DNA of 64,000 bases from Arthrobacter cupressi (GCF_900099975.1 NZ_FNEI01000001.1:496001-560000), one strand, 5' to 3'; shown: positions 8,845-17,821, numbered from the stretch's first letter. Numbers and translations: made by a program. The notes: generated by a model from the letters alone, not told the origin.

Positions 8845-10272
8845 CTAGGACTTGGCGGCCGCGAGTTCGCGGTCCTCCGCAGGCGCGCCGTCCCGGGTGT
8901 CCGCCGGTGCCGCGGACTCGTCCGCAAACGCCGTGCCGGTACGCGGTGCGTTGTACAGCTCCTCGTCCAGGATGCCCTGGCGCTTGGCCACGATGGTGGG
9001 CACGAGCGCCTGGCCGGCCACGTTGACCGCGGTGCGGCCCATGTCCAGGATCGGGTCGATCGAGAGCAGGAGGCCGACGCCCGCAAGCGGCAAGCCCAGG
9101 GTGGACAGGGTCAGGGTCAGCATCACCACGGCGCCGGTGGTGCCTGCCGTGGCGGCGGAGCCGAGGACCGAAACAAGGGCGATGAGCAGGTACTGGCTGA
9201 AGTCCAGGTTGATGCCGAAGAACTGGGCCACGAAGATCGCGGCGATGGCCGGGTAGATTGCGGCGCAGCCGTCCATCTTGGTGGTGGCACCCAGGGGCAC
9301 GGCGAAGGAGGCGTAGCCGCCCGGGACGCCGAGGTTGCGTTCGGTGACACGCTGCGTGAGCGGCAGGGTGCCGATGGAGGAACGGGAAACGAACGCCAGC
9401 TGCACGGCCGGCCAGACGCCGGAGAAGTACTGCTTCACGGACAGGCCGTGGGCGCGGACCAGGACCGGGTAGACGGCGAACAGCACCAGCGCCAGGCCGA
9501 CGTAGATGGCCACTGTGAACTTGCCCAGCGAGCCGATGGTGTCCCAGCCGTAGATGGCCACGGCGTTGCCGATCAGGCCGATCGTGCCCAGCGGCGCGAT
9601 CCGGATGATCCACCACAGGACCTTCTGGATCACGGCCAGCGCTGAGGCGTTGAAGGCCAGGAAGGGTTCCGCCTGCCTGCCCACCTTGAGGGCGGCCACG
9701 CCGACGGCGATCGCGATCACCAGGATCTGCAGCACGTTGAAGTTCACCGCGGTGGTGACGGCGTCATCGGCAATCGTCGTGCTGGCGCCGAGGCCCAGGA
9801 AGTTCTTGGGGAACAGGCCGGTGAGGAAGGCCCACCAGCTGCCGACCTTGCCCGGGGCTTCGCCCTGGCTGTCGATTCCGGTGCCGGTGCCCGGCTGGAA
9901 GACGACGCCCAGGCCGATGCCGATCAGCACGGCGATCAGGGAGGTGATGGCGAACCAGAGCAGGGTGTTCCAGGCGAGCTTCGCCGCGTTGGAAACTTGG
10001 CGGAGGTTGGCGATGGAGCTGACGACGGCGGTGAAGATCAGAGGGACGACGGCGGTCTGCAGCAGCGAGACGTAGCTCGAGCCGATGGTCTGCAGTGTGG
10101 CGCCGAGGCCGTTGGGGGCCGCCTTGGTGCTGCCGGTGTACTTGGCGATGAGGCCGAGCACCAGGCCGACGATGAGGGCGGCGATGATCTGGACGCCGAA
10201 GGACGTAGCCCACTTGGGAAGTCGGGAAGCGGTCTTCCCAGCGGACGGCGAAAGGTTGGATGTTTTGCTCAC
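8845..10272 (-). CDS. Dicarboxylate/amino-acid:cation symporter (DAACS/SDF family)
   Basis: A 475-residue sodium- or proton-coupled symporter of the glutamate-transporter fold. Landmarks are VVPLIFTAVVSSIANL, the serine-rich re-entrant loop SRSSIGTLPL, TTKMDGCAAIYPA and the C-terminal DPILDMGRTAVNVAGQ. The last block corresponds to the substrate-binding DxxR/N region; here it reads Asp...Met-Gly-Arg-Thr. The SSIGTLPL and CAAIYPA wording resembles the TcyP/YhcL cystine branch more than GltP, but I cannot separate the substrates with certainty. The GTG start lacks a strong ribosome site. Two identical dyads lie upstream and probably regulate it. Confidence 0.88.
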   Translation of the reverse strand: MSKTSNLSPSAGKTASRLPKWATSFGVQIIAALIVGLVLGLIAKYTGSTKAAPNGLGATLQTIGSSYVSLLQTAVVPLIFTAVVSSIANLRQVSNAAKLAWNTLLWFAITSLIAVLIGIGLGVVFQPGTGTGIDSQGEAPGKVGSWWAFLTGLFPKNFLGLGASTTIADDAVTTAVNFNVLQILVIAIAVGVAALKVGRQAEPFLAFNASALAVIQKVLWWIIRIAPLGTIGLIGNAVAIYGWDTIGSLGKFTVAIYVGLALVLFAVYPVLVRAHGLSVKQYFSGVWPAVQLAFVSRSSIGTLPLTQRVTERNLGVPGGYASFAVPLGATTKMDGCAAIYPAIAAIFVAQFFGINLDFSQYLLIALVSVLGSAATAGTTGAVVMLTLTLSTLGLPLAGVGLLLSIDPILDMGRTAVNVAGQALVPTIVAKRQGILDEELYNAPRTGTAFADESAAPADTRDGAPAEDRELAAAKS

Positions 10273-10291
10273 CCGGACAACGTAGAGGGAG

Positions 10292-10366
10292 CTGGGATAC
10301 CAGAGCGAGCAGACGTTGAGAAATATTACGCAGAAATGAACGTGACGGCCATCACTGGGATACCAG
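10292..10366. promoter_or_regulatory. Twin CTGGGATACCAG dyads around the symporter promoter
   Basis: CTGGGATACCAG occurs at 10292-10303 and again at 10355-10366. Each copy is itself a dyad (CTGG-GATA-CCAG). They are 63 bp apart, about six helical turns, so both face the same side. A TAATAT -10-like hexamer for the minus strand lies between them (10323-10328), 50 bases ahead of the symporter GTG. The outer copy sits in the loop of a 12-bp stem (10340-10351 with 10370-10381, one mismatch) that may also terminate the upstream DUF885 gene. This suggests a repressor looping across the promoter. Confidence 0.5.
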
Positions 10367-10425
10367 CGCTGGCCGCCACGTCAATGAAGCTTCAAGTTAT
10401 TCCAGCCCCCCATGTGGCATATGTC

Positions 10426-12111
10426 TCAGCCGAGCAGTGCCCGGCGCAGCGTGTCGAGGCCCACGGAGCCGATGTTCAGGGCGTCGGTGTGGAAGGCCTT
10501 GAGCTCGAAGCCGTCCCGCTTTTCCAGCTCCGTGCGGATCTCTTCCCAGAGGCGCTGGCCTACCTTGTAGGAAGGCGCCTGGCCCGGCCAGCCGAGGTAG
10601 CGGGTGAACTCGAACTTGAGCTGTCCCTCGCTGATGGGCAGGTTGGCGCGGAGGAAGTCGTACCCCTTCTCCGGTGTCCACGTGCCGCTGCCCCAGGCCT
10701 CCGGGATTTCCAGCTCAAGATGTACCCCGATGTCGAAGACCACGCGGGCGGCCCGCATCCGCTGCATGTCCAACATGCCCATGTGGTCGCCCGGGTCCTT
10801 CAGGTAGCCCAGCTCCAGCATTAGCTTCTCGGCGTACAGGGCCCAGCCTTCGCCGTGCCCGGAGACCCAGGAGATGTTGCGGCGCCAGTTGTTCAGCAGC
10901 TCGCGGCGGTAGACGGCAGTGGCCACTTGCAGGTGGTGGCCGGGAACCCCTTCGTGGAAGACCGTCGTGGTTTCCGCCCAGGTGGTGAAGGTGTCTTCGC
11001 CGGCCGGCACCGACCACCACATCCGGCCGGGCCGTGAGAAATCGTCCGCAGGGCCGGTGTAGTAGATGCCGCCCTCGTCGGTCGGGGCGATCTTGCACTC
11101 CAGGGTCTTCATGACGTCCGGGATGTCGAAGTGGACGTCGGCGAGGTCGGCCACCGCGCGGTCCGAGAGTTCCTGCATCCATGCCTGGAGGGCGTCGGTG
11201 CCCTTGATCTGGCGGGCGGGATCGTTGTTCAGGATCTCCTTGGCTTCCTCGATGCTGGCGCCGGGCTTGATCTGCTCCGCCACCCGCTCCTGCTCGGCGA
11301 TGAGGCGCTGCAGCTCCTGCACGCCCCAGGCGTACGTTTCTTCAAGGTCAACGGTGGCGCCGAGGAAGGTGCGGGAGGCGAGTGCATAGCGTTCGCGGCC
11401 CACCGCGTCCTTTTCGGGCGCCAGCGGAAGCAGTTCCCCTTCGAGGAAGGCGGCCAGGTCTGCGTAAGCCGAACGCGCGACGGCGGTACCGGCGTCGAGC
11501 TTCTCCTGCAGTTCCGCCGGGAGCGGCTTGCCGTCGATCGTTGCGTCCGCGGCGAGCTTGGCAAAGAAGCCGTCTTCGGCGGCGTACTTGCCGGCCTGTT
11601 CGACAACGATCCGCACTTGGCGGGCGGCTGAGACTTTTCCGGCGTCCTTGGCCGCGCGCAATGACGCGATGTAGCCCTCGATGGCGCCGGGCACGTTGCC
11701 GGCGCGGCCGGCGATGTGCTCCCAGTCCTGCGGCGTGGCCGTGGGCATCAGGTCGAAGATCGCACGGATGTCCTGGGCGGGGGAGGCGATGTTGTTCAGC
11801 TCCGCCGCGTCCCAGCCGGATTCGTGGAACTCGAGCTGCAGGCCCAGCCGTTCCCGCATGGCGTCGAGGGTGATGACGTCCGATGCGTCGGCGGGCTCCA
11901 GGCCGGAGAGCTTGTCCAGGGCATCGCGGGCCGCGGCGGCGAACGCCGCCGTCCCGGCCGGGGAGAAGTCCTGGTACTCGCTTTCGTGGCCCGGGATGCC
12001 GAGGGTGGTGGCCAGGCTCGGATTCAGCGCCAGGAGCGTTTCGGTGTACTCGTCAGCTGCGGCGTCAATGGCTGTCCGGGAGCGTGCCGGGGTGGTGTTT
12101 TCAGTAGTCAC
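10426..12111 (-). CDS. DUF885 family protein (predicted zinc metallopeptidase-like)
   Basis: A 561-residue cytoplasmic protein of the DUF885 family. It carries HEGVPGHHLQ in the second half, an HExxxxHH-like element, and then SGHGEGWALYAEKLMLELG, where a glutamate probably completes a metal site. The length fits the family. No signal peptide is visible. Members are annotated as putative peptidases, but the substrate is not known to me. The GTG start has only a weak ribosome site. It lies in tandem between accE and the symporter, separated from each by more than 120 bases, so it is probably its own transcript. Confidence 0.85.
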   Translation of the reverse strand: MTTENTTPARSRTAIDAAADEYTETLLALNPSLATTLGIPGHESEYQDFSPAGTAAFAAAARDALDKLSGLEPADASDVITLDAMRERLGLQLEFHESGWDAAELNNIASPAQDIRAIFDLMPTATPQDWEHIAGRAGNVPGAIEGYIASLRAAKDAGKVSAARQVRIVVEQAGKYAAEDGFFAKLAADATIDGKPLPAELQEKLDAGTAVARSAYADLAAFLEGELLPLAPEKDAVGRERYALASRTFLGATVDLEETYAWGVQELQRLIAEQERVAEQIKPGASIEEAKEILNNDPARQIKGTDALQAWMQELSDRAVADLADVHFDIPDVMKTLECKIAPTDEGGIYYTGPADDFSRPGRMWWSVPAGEDTFTTWAETTTVFHEGVPGHHLQVATAVYRRELLNNWRRNISWVSGHGEGWALYAEKLMLELGYLKDPGDHMGMLDMQRMRAARVVFDIGVHLELEIPEAWGSGTWTPEKGYDFLRANLPISEGQLKFEFTRYLGWPGQAPSYKVGQRLWEEIRTELEKRDGFELKAFHTDALNIGSVGLDTLRRALLG

Positions 12112-12151
12112 CCGACGAGCCTATCGGCGGACGCGCTTTCCTGAAAGGGTT

Positions 12152-12243
12152 GCTGAACACTCCCCGCCGCCTCCCTTGGCTCGCAAGCTCGCAAAGGGAA
12201 CCCTCGGCGGCGTGGGCCCCCGGACCTTTTCCGGCTGTTCAGC
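12152..12243. repeat. Nested imperfect inverted repeat at the end of accE
   Basis: The outer arms GCTGAACA (12152-12159) and TGTTCAGC (12236-12243) are complementary, and the second overlaps the accE stop codon. Inside are CGCCGCC/GGCGGCG and TCCCTT/AAGGGA pairs, with a direct repeat GCTCGC-AA-GCTCGC at the centre. It could act as a terminator for the accDE transcript or be a small intergenic repeat. Confidence 0.4.
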
Positions 12244-12484
12244 CTTTGCTGCGCCGCCAGGCGCCCGGACCCGGGGTGGGGGCCAGGCGGAGCTGCTGCT
12301 GCCGTACCCAGTGGCGCACCGTCGGCTTGGCGGGCGCCGGGGCGGCGGGGGCCGAAAGCGAAGCGACGACGGCGGTCAGCGCGGCGAGCTCTTCCGGCGT
12401 CGGGTCCCCCTTGAGCACCGAAAGCAGCGGCGCCTCCGGCGTTCCGGCGTCCGTGGTGTCCTGGTTCATGGCAGCCGTGCTCAC
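12239..12484 (-). CDS. accE: Acyl-CoA carboxylase epsilon subunit
   Basis: An 81-residue protein with the hallmark of actinobacterial carboxylase epsilon subunits: [20 protein letters not shown], followed by an Ala/Pro linker and a basic C-terminus ([12 protein letters not shown]...WRRSKG). Epsilon subunits bridge and stimulate the alpha and beta subunits of acyl-CoA carboxylases. Its start overlaps the end of accD by four bases, so the two are translationally coupled and made in a fixed ratio. The N-terminus ([12 protein letters not shown]) is short and probably disordered. Confidence 0.9.
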   Translation of the reverse strand: MSTAAMNQDTTDAGTPEAPLLSVLKGDPTPEELAALTAVVASLSAPAAPAPAKPTVRHWVRQQQLRLAPTPGPGAWRRSKG

Positions 12485-14064
12485 AGGGGGATGTTCCCGT
12501 GCTTCTTGCTGGGAAGGCTGGCGCGCTTGTCCCGCAGGGCGCGCAGGCCCTTGATGATCTGAACGCGGGTATCGGAGGGCGCGATGACGGCGTCCACATA
12601 TCCGAGCTCTGCCGCCTGGTACGGGTTGAGGAGTTCCTCTTCGTACTGCTGGATGATCTCCGCGCGGCGGGTCTCGACGTCGCCACCGGATTCGGCGACG
12701 CCGGCGAGGTCGCGGCGGTACAGGATGTTCACGGCGCCCTGCGCGCCCATGACGCCGATCTGGGCGGTGGGCCAGGCCAGGTTGAGGTCAGCGCCCAGCT
12801 TCTTGGAACCCATCACGATGTAGGCGCCGCCGTAGGCCTTGCGGGTGATGACGGTCAGCTTCGGGACGGTGGCCTCTGCGTAGGCGTAGAGCAGCTTGGC
12901 GCCACGGCGGATGATGCCCTGGAACTCCTGGTCCTTGCCGGGCAGGAAGCCGGGGACGTCCACCAGGGTGACGATGGGGATGTTGAACGCGTCGCAATGG
13001 CGGACAAAGCGCGCTGCCTTTTCCGATGCGGCGATGTCCAGGGTGCCGGCGAACTGCATGGGCTGGTTGGCCACAATGCCCACCGTGTGCCCTTCAATGC
13101 GGCCGTAGCCGATGGTGACGTTGGGGGCGTAAAGGGCCTGCATCTCGAGGAAGTGGGCGTCGTCGACGATCTGCTCAATGACCTTGCGCATGTCGTACGG
13201 CTGGTTGGCCGAGTCCGGGATGAGCGTGTCCAGGGCGAGGTCGTCGTCGTCGAGCTCCAGTTCCTGCTCGTGCTCCAGCACGGGCGCCTCGGAGAGGTTG
13301 TTGGAGGGTAGGAAGTCCAGCAGTTCGCGGACGAACTCGATCGCATCGGCTTCGTCGCTGGCCAGGTAGGTGGAGGTACCGGTGGTGGCGTTGTGCTGGC
13401 GGGCGCCGCCGAGGGTTTCCATGTCCACGTCTTCGCCGGTGACGGTCTTGATGACGTCCGGGCCGGTGATGAACATGTGCGAGGTCTTGTCCACCATCAC
13501 CACGTAGTCGGTGAGGGCGGGGGAGTAGGCAGCACCGCCGGCGCAGGGGCCCATGATCAGGGAGATCTGCGGGATGACGCCGGAGGAGTGGACGTTGTTG
13601 CGGAAGATGTCCGCGAACATCGCCAGGGAGGCCACCCCTTCCTGGATGCGGGCGCCGCCGCCGTCGTTGATGCCGATCATCGGGCAGCCGTTGCGGAGGG
13701 CGAATTCCTGGACCTTGACGATCTTTTCGCCGTTGACCTGGCTGAGGGAGCCGCCGTAGACGCTGAACTCCTGGCTGTAGATGGCCACCAGGCGGCCGTC
13801 CACGGTGCCGTAGCCGGAAACGACGCCGTCGCCGAGCGGCTTCTTCTTCTCCATGCCGAACGCGGTGGAGCGGTGGACGGCGAGGGCGTCGAACTCGACG
13901 AAGGAGCCTTCGTCCAGGAGCAGGTCGATCCGTTCACGGGCGGTGTTCTTGCCGCGGGCGTGCTGCTTTTCGATGGCCTCGGGGCCGGAGGGCTGTTCCG
14001 CACGCGCCTGGCGGTCGCGGAAATCGGCAATCTTTCCCGCTGTCGTGGTCAGATCGTGGCTCAT
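12481..14064 (-). CDS. accD: Acyl-CoA carboxylase beta subunit (carboxyltransferase)
   Basis: A 527-residue carboxyltransferase that moves the carboxyl group from biotin on the alpha subunit to acetyl-, propionyl- or longer acyl-CoA. The N-domain shows [34 protein letters not shown] and [14 protein letters not shown] (oxyanion-forming Gly-Ala-Gly loop). The C-domain has the matching [11 protein letters not shown] and [14 protein letters not shown]. The length fits AccD5/PccB. The ATG at 14062-14064 has GGAG eight bases upstream; the frame is open 23 codons further but without support. Specificity between acetyl- and propionyl-CoA cannot be decided here. It overlaps accE by four bases and is divergent from the SDR gene. 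Confidence 0.93.
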   Translation of the reverse strand: MSHDLTTTAGKIADFRDRQARAEQPSGPEAIEKQHARGKNTARERIDLLLDEGSFVEFDALAVHRSTAFGMEKKKPLGDGVVSGYGTVDGRLVAIYSQEFSVYGGSLSQVNGEKIVKVQEFALRNGCPMIGINDGGGARIQEGVASLAMFADIFRNNVHSSGVIPQISLIMGPCAGGAAYSPALTDYVVMVDKTSHMFITGPDVIKTVTGEDVDMETLGGARQHNATTGTSTYLASDEADAIEFVRELLDFLPSNNLSEAPVLEHEQELELDDDDLALDTLIPDSANQPYDMRKVIEQIVDDAHFLEMQALYAPNVTIGYGRIEGHTVGIVANQPMQFAGTLDIAASEKAARFVRHCDAFNIPIVTLVDVPGFLPGKDQEFQGIIRRGAKLLYAYAEATVPKLTVITRKAYGGAYIVMGSKKLGADLNLAWPTAQIGVMGAQGAVNILYRRDLAGVAESGGDVETRRAEIIQQYEEELLNPYQAAELGYVDAVIAPSDTRVQIIKGLRALRDKRASLPSKKHGNIPL

Positions 14065-14160
14065 CAAGTGTCTCCGGCTCTGTAGCTGTTTACGCTGGCA
14101 CTGCATTGCTGGGCATGCGCGCTTAAGTAGCATCCGTACAAAATGCGGACCCTGGTGGCT

Positions 14161-14204
14161 AGTCTAGTGACGCAAAACCCGGATACCGCTGTAGAAACCC
14201 TACA
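14161..14204 (-). promoter_or_regulatory. accD promoter region with carboxylase palindrome (copy 2)
   Basis: TGTAG-AAACC-CTACA (14190-14204) is a perfect 5+5+5 repeat. Read on the minus strand it is TTGTAGGGTTTCTACA, differing from the element upstream of accA at one position. Downstream, toward accD, a TAGACT -10 hexamer occurs on the minus strand (14161-14166). A -35 is not obvious, which would fit activator dependence or an upstream-bound regulator. Confidence 0.55.
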
Positions 14205-14236
14205 ATTTTCCGTCTTCATGTCGAGCGTCCAGCCAT

Positions 14237-14252
14237 GTTACCCATGAGTAAC
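14237..14252. promoter_or_regulatory. GTTAC-N6-GTAAC dyad upstream of the SDR
   Basis: A 5+6+5 inverted repeat lies 23 bases before the SDR start, with a further GGTTAC a few bases on (14260-14265). Its size fits a TetR- or GntR-type operator. No regulator can be named. Confidence 0.35.
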
Positions 14253-14274
14253 TTAGATCGGTTACAGTGTCCTC

Positions 14275-15177
14275 ATGACCTCAAGCAACGATGCTTCAGC
14301 ACGTCCCTCCAGCCCCTACCGGGCGGCGGGCACCCTCAAGGGCCGCACCATCCTGATGTCCGGCGGCAGCCGGGGAATCGGCCTGGCCATCGCGCTCCGC
14401 GCTGCCCGTGACGGCGCCAACATCGTGCTGATGGCCAAGACCGGCGAACCCCATCCCAAACTTGAAGGCACTGTGCACAGCGCGGCCGCGCAGCTCGAAG
14501 CCGCCGGCGGCCGGGCCCTCGCCCTCGTGGGGGACGTGCGCAGGGACGAGGACGTCGCCGCGGCGGTGGACGCCGCCGTCGGGCATTTCGGCGGTATCGA
14601 CGCCGTCGTCAACAACGCCTCTGCCATCGACCTGTCCCGGACGGACGCCGTCGACATGAAACGCTACGACCTCATGCAGGACATCAACGTCCGTGGCACC
14701 TTCCTGCTCTCCAAGCTGGCCCTGCCCGCCCTGCGCCGTTCCGCGCAGGACCGTCCCGGGCACGCGCACATCCTGACCTTGTCCCCGCCGCTGAACCTGG
14801 ATCCAAAATGGGCCGGCATGCACCTGGCCTACACCATGGCCAAATACGGAATGAGCCTGACCACCCTGGGACTCGCCGAAGAGCTCAAGGACGACGGCGT
14901 GCTGGTCAATTCGCTCTGGCCCTGCACCCTCATCGACACAGCGGCAATTCGGAACATGCCCGGCGGTGAACGGATGGTCCAGGCGGCCCGCGGGCCGGAG
15001 ATCATGGCCGACGCCGCCCACGCGATCCTCAGCGGGGGAATGGACGGCGCCGGCGCAGTATTGAGCGGAAACTTCTACACCGACGAAGAAGTGCTCCGTG
15101 CCACCGGCGTCAATGACTTCAGGCCCTACAGTCTCGGCGCTCCCGAAGAGCAGCTCGTGCCCGACATTTTCCTCTAG
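14275..15177 (+). CDS. Short-chain dehydrogenase/reductase (HSDL2-like)
   Basis: A 300-residue NAD(P)-dependent oxidoreductase of the classical SDR fold. The cofactor loop is SGGSRGIG (residues about 29-36), NNAS follows the fourth strand, and the catalytic Tyr and Lys lie in AYTMAKYG. The long insert after the serine region (LSPPLNLDPKW) and the WPCTLIDTAAI stretch are features I associate with HSDL2-like SDRs, which are linked to acyl-CoA or steroid metabolism in other organisms. The position next to the carboxylase genes fits a role in fatty acid or acyl-CoA chemistry, but the substrate is not known. Confidence 0.85.
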   Translation: MTSSNDASARPSSPYRAAGTLKGRTILMSGGSRGIGLAIALRAARDGANIVLMAKTGEPHPKLEGTVHSAAAQLEAAGGRALALVGDVRRDEDVAAAVDAAVGHFGGIDAVVNNASAIDLSRTDAVDMKRYDLMQDINVRGTFLLSKLALPALRRSAQDRPGHAHILTLSPPLNLDPKWAGMHLAYTMAKYGMSLTTLGLAEELKDDGVLVNSLWPCTLIDTAAIRNMPGGERMVQAARGPEIMADAAHAILSGGMDGAGAVLSGNFYTDEEVLRATGVNDFRPYSLGAPEEQLVPDIFL

Positions 15178-15224
15178 GCAGAAGGGCTACGTCGGTGGTG
15201 GCCGGGATCGCTAGGATTCAAGGT

Positions 15225-16097
15225 ATGGAACGGGCAAATCTCGACAAGGACGCGCTGCTCAACGGGGATTTCCTCGCAAACACCGGCATCGCCCGCCTTG
15301 AGGTCGTGGAGACCACCGGCTCTACCAACGCGGACCTCCTCCGGGCAGTCACCGTGGAGCCCAAGGAATGGCCGGACATGTCCGTGCTGACGGCCGAACA
15401 CCAGACCGCGGGGCGGGGACGCCTGGAGCGGCACTGGGAAGCGCCCGACCATTCCGCCGTGTCCGTGTCGATCGTGCTGCGGCCCGTCAACGCCCAGGGC
15501 CTGCCGGTACCCACCCAGAGCTATTCCTGGCTGTCGCTGCTCGCCGCCCTGGCCCTGCGCGAGACCCTGTTGGAGTACTGCGGCCTGCCCGCGGAGATCA
15601 AATGGCCCAACGACGTCCTGGTGCGGGGCCGGAAGATCTCCGGAATCCTGGCACAACTGGGACCGATGGGAGACGGCACGGTTCCCGCGGTGGTGCTCGG
15701 CACCGGGCTGAACGTCAGCCTCGCCGAAGACGAGCTGCCGGTCCCCACCGCCACCTCCCTCCTCGTGGAAGGCGCGGAGACCCTGGACCGCACCGCCATC
15801 CTGCAGAATTACCTGTCCCGTTTCGCGGTCCTCTACCGCAGCTTCTGCAATGCCGACGGCGATCCCGCCGCCGGACTGGCCGGCGGGCCGTCCCTGCACA
15901 AGCGGGTGGAAGCGGTGCTGGTGACGCTGGGCCGCGAAGTCCGTGCGCAACTTCCCGGCGACCACGAACTGGTGGGCCACGCCTCCCGGCTGGACGAATA
16001 CGGTTCGCTTCTGGTGGTGGACCACGGCGGCCGGGAACACGTGGTGACGGCCGGGGACGTTGTGCATCTGCGGCCCACCGATGGCGGATATGCGTAA
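15225..16097 (+). CDS. birA: Biotin--[acetyl-CoA carboxylase] ligase
   Basis: Biotin protein ligase, 290 residues, which activates biotin with ATP and attaches it to the EAMKM lysine of the carboxylase alpha subunit. Visible motifs are VVETTGSTNADLLR, the glycine-rich biotin/AMP loop TAGRGRLERHW, KWPNDVLVRGRKISGIL and the C-terminal domain ending VTAGDVVHLRP. There is no N-terminal helix-turn-helix, so this is the monofunctional type, not a repressor. I chose the ATG at 15225; a GTG ten codons upstream is possible. The gene is followed immediately by the PH-domain gene, with overlapping ends. Confidence 0.93.
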   Translation: MERANLDKDALLNGDFLANTGIARLEVVETTGSTNADLLRAVTVEPKEWPDMSVLTAEHQTAGRGRLERHWEAPDHSAVSVSIVLRPVNAQGLPVPTQSYSWLSLLAALALRETLLEYCGLPAEIKWPNDVLVRGRKISGILAQLGPMGDGTVPAVVLGTGLNVSLAEDELPVPTATSLLVEGAETLDRTAILQNYLSRFAVLYRSFCNADGDPAAGLAGGPSLHKRVEAVLVTLGREVRAQLPGDHELVGHASRLDEYGSLLVVDHGGREHVVTAGDVVHLRPTDGGYA

Positions 16098-16665
16098 ACA
16101 GCTCCTGCCGGGAGAGCAAGTGATCGTGGTGACCCGGCAACAGGCGCGCCGGCTCTTCCTTCCGGTGGCCGCCTTCATCCTCACTCCGGCGTTCGCTGCT
16201 TTCGGCTGCGCCTGGATCGTACAGGGCGGCCCGGCCAGGGTCCTGCCGGTGATGAGCGGCGGCGAATGGACCTTCTGGCTGCTGCTGGCCTGCGTTTTCC
16301 TGGCCCTGCTGGTGCTCCTCGGCTACTGCCTGCCGAAATACCTTGAGTGGCTGGCCGTCCAGTACATCCTCACGAGCCGCCGGATAATTGCCCGTTTCGG
16401 AATGCTTCGGCGCCACGACTGGCAGCTTTCGCTCGCGGCGGTACGTAACGTCGGTCTCAGGCAGTCCCTGATCCAGCGGACATTGCGCTCGGGGAATATA
16501 TCCTTGGATACCGGGCAGCCCGGAGGAACCCTGATGCCCGATGTTCCGGAGGCCGCACGGTTCCGGAGCTTCATCCTCGAGGCGATCGACGGCCTGCCGC
16601 CGGCACCGGCGAATGACAGCGGAAACACGTGGACACGGAGAGAAGGTGGACAAGATGGATGGTGA
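16090..16665 (+). CDS. Membrane protein with bacterial PH domain
   Basis: A 191-residue protein with two membrane helices in the first half (around FLPVAAFILTPAFAAFGCA and FWLLLACVFLALLVLLGY) followed by a bacterial PH-like domain: YILTSRRIIARFGMLRRHDWQLSLAAVRNVGLRQSLIQRTL...GNISLDTG. Proteins of this type sit beside birA in many actinobacteria, including the gene I recall as Rv3278c in Mycobacterium tuberculosis. The role is unknown. Its start overlaps birA by eight bases (another ATG three codons earlier is possible), and its end overlaps the cyclase gene by 11 bases, so the three are coupled. Confidence 0.82.
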   Translation: MRKQLLPGEQVIVVTRQQARRLFLPVAAFILTPAFAAFGCAWIVQGGPARVLPVMSGGEWTFWLLLACVFLALLVLLGYCLPKYLEWLAVQYILTSRRIIARFGMLRRHDWQLSLAAVRNVGLRQSLIQRTLRSGNISLDTGQPGGTLMPDVPEAARFRSFILEAIDGLPPAPANDSGNTWTRREGGQDGW

Positions 16666-17821
16666 CCAGCCCTGGAACCCGGAGGACGGCAGCGATTCCT
16701 TGCCGGAACCTTCCCTTGACGAGCCCATGACCAAACCCCTCCCGGTGATTCCCCAGGCCTCCCCGCCCACCGGCGTGATGTCCGCCGAGCGGATCGCCAT
16801 GAAGGTGCTCGAAACCAGGCTGCTGGGGGGAGAACGCACGCTCCGCCGTCGTGAAGTCGCCGCCGCCGCCGGCGTCTCATTGCTGTCCGCCCGCAAGCTC
16901 TGGCGCGCCCTCGGGTTCCCCAACTTCGGGGACGAAGACGTGGCCTTTACGGAGCAGGACCTTTCCGCGCTGTCCACCATCCTGGACCTGGTGCGTGCCG
17001 GGAAGCTCACGGAGGAAGCCGCCATCTCCGTGACCCGCGCGATCGGGCAGATGACGGACCGCATGGTGGTTTGGCAGGTCGAAGCCCTGATCGAAGACAT
17101 GGTGATGCAGCAGGGAATCCCCGACGCCGTGGCCCGCAAGCGGCTTGTCAGTGAACTGCCGAACCTCCTGGACGCCATGGAAGAGATCCTGGTGTACTCG
17201 TGGCGGCGCCAGATGAACGCCGGCGTGCAGCGCCTGGCAGTCCGCGCCGAAGCCGGGCTGCGGGCCAGCGAAGCCGGCCGTGAAGGCGACGAGGACGACG
17301 CCCCGCTGCCGCTGGCGCGTGCCGTCGGCTTCGCGGACCTGGTGTCCTACACGAGCCTGTCCCGCCGGATGAACGAAAAGACGCTGGCACAGATGGTCCA
17401 GCGGTTCGAGAACAAGTGTGCCGAGATCATCTCGGTGGGCGGCGGACGCCTGGTCAAGACCATCGGGGACGAAGTGCTCTACATCGCCGAAACCCCGGCG
17501 GCCGGCGCCGAAATCTCGCTGGCACTGTCGCGTGCGTTCAGCGAGGACGAGATCCTGCCGCAGGCCCGCGTTGCGATGGTGTGGGGCCGCATTCTGTCCC
17601 GCCTTGGCGATATCTACGGGCCCACTGTCAACCTCGCCGCCCGTCTGACAGCCCTCGCCGAACCGGGTACTGTCCTGGTGGACCAGACCACCGCCGCGGC
17701 TCTTGGCCAGGATGAGCGCTTCGTCCTCGACCCGCAGGCCACAGAGAATGTGCGCGGATTCGGTGAAATCACCCCGGTGGTGCTCTCGCCGGGCCGGGGC
17801 AAGGGTCTCGTCCTGGACTGA
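16655..17821 (+). CDS. Class III adenylate cyclase with N-terminal regulatory domain
   Basis: A 388-residue soluble cyclase making cAMP. The N-terminal half (about residues 45-185) is helical, with a helix-turn-helix-like segment TLRRREVAAAAGVSLLSARK, resembling the autoinhibitory regulatory domain of mycobacterial Rv1264. The catalytic domain has metal-binding Asp228 (GFADLVSYTS) and Asp272 (KTIGDEV), the adenine-selecting pair Lys268 and Asp319, and transition-state residues Asn326 and Arg330 (NLAARL). All are intact, so it should be an active ATP cyclase. AGAAGG precedes the ATG. It is the third gene of the birA-PH-cyclase unit. Confidence 0.9.
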   Translation: MDGDQPWNPEDGSDSLPEPSLDEPMTKPLPVIPQASPPTGVMSAERIAMKVLETRLLGGERTLRRREVAAAAGVSLLSARKLWRALGFPNFGDEDVAFTEQDLSALSTILDLVRAGKLTEEAAISVTRAIGQMTDRMVVWQVEALIEDMVMQQGIPDAVARKRLVSELPNLLDAMEEILVYSWRRQMNAGVQRLAVRAEAGLRASEAGREGDEDDAPLPLARAVGFADLVSYTSLSRRMNEKTLAQMVQRFENKCAEIISVGGGRLVKTIGDEVLYIAETPAAGAEISLALSRAFSEDEILPQARVAMVWGRILSRLGDIYGPTVNLAARLTALAEPGTVLVDQTTAAALGQDERFVLDPQATENVRGFGEITPVVLSPGRGKGLVLD

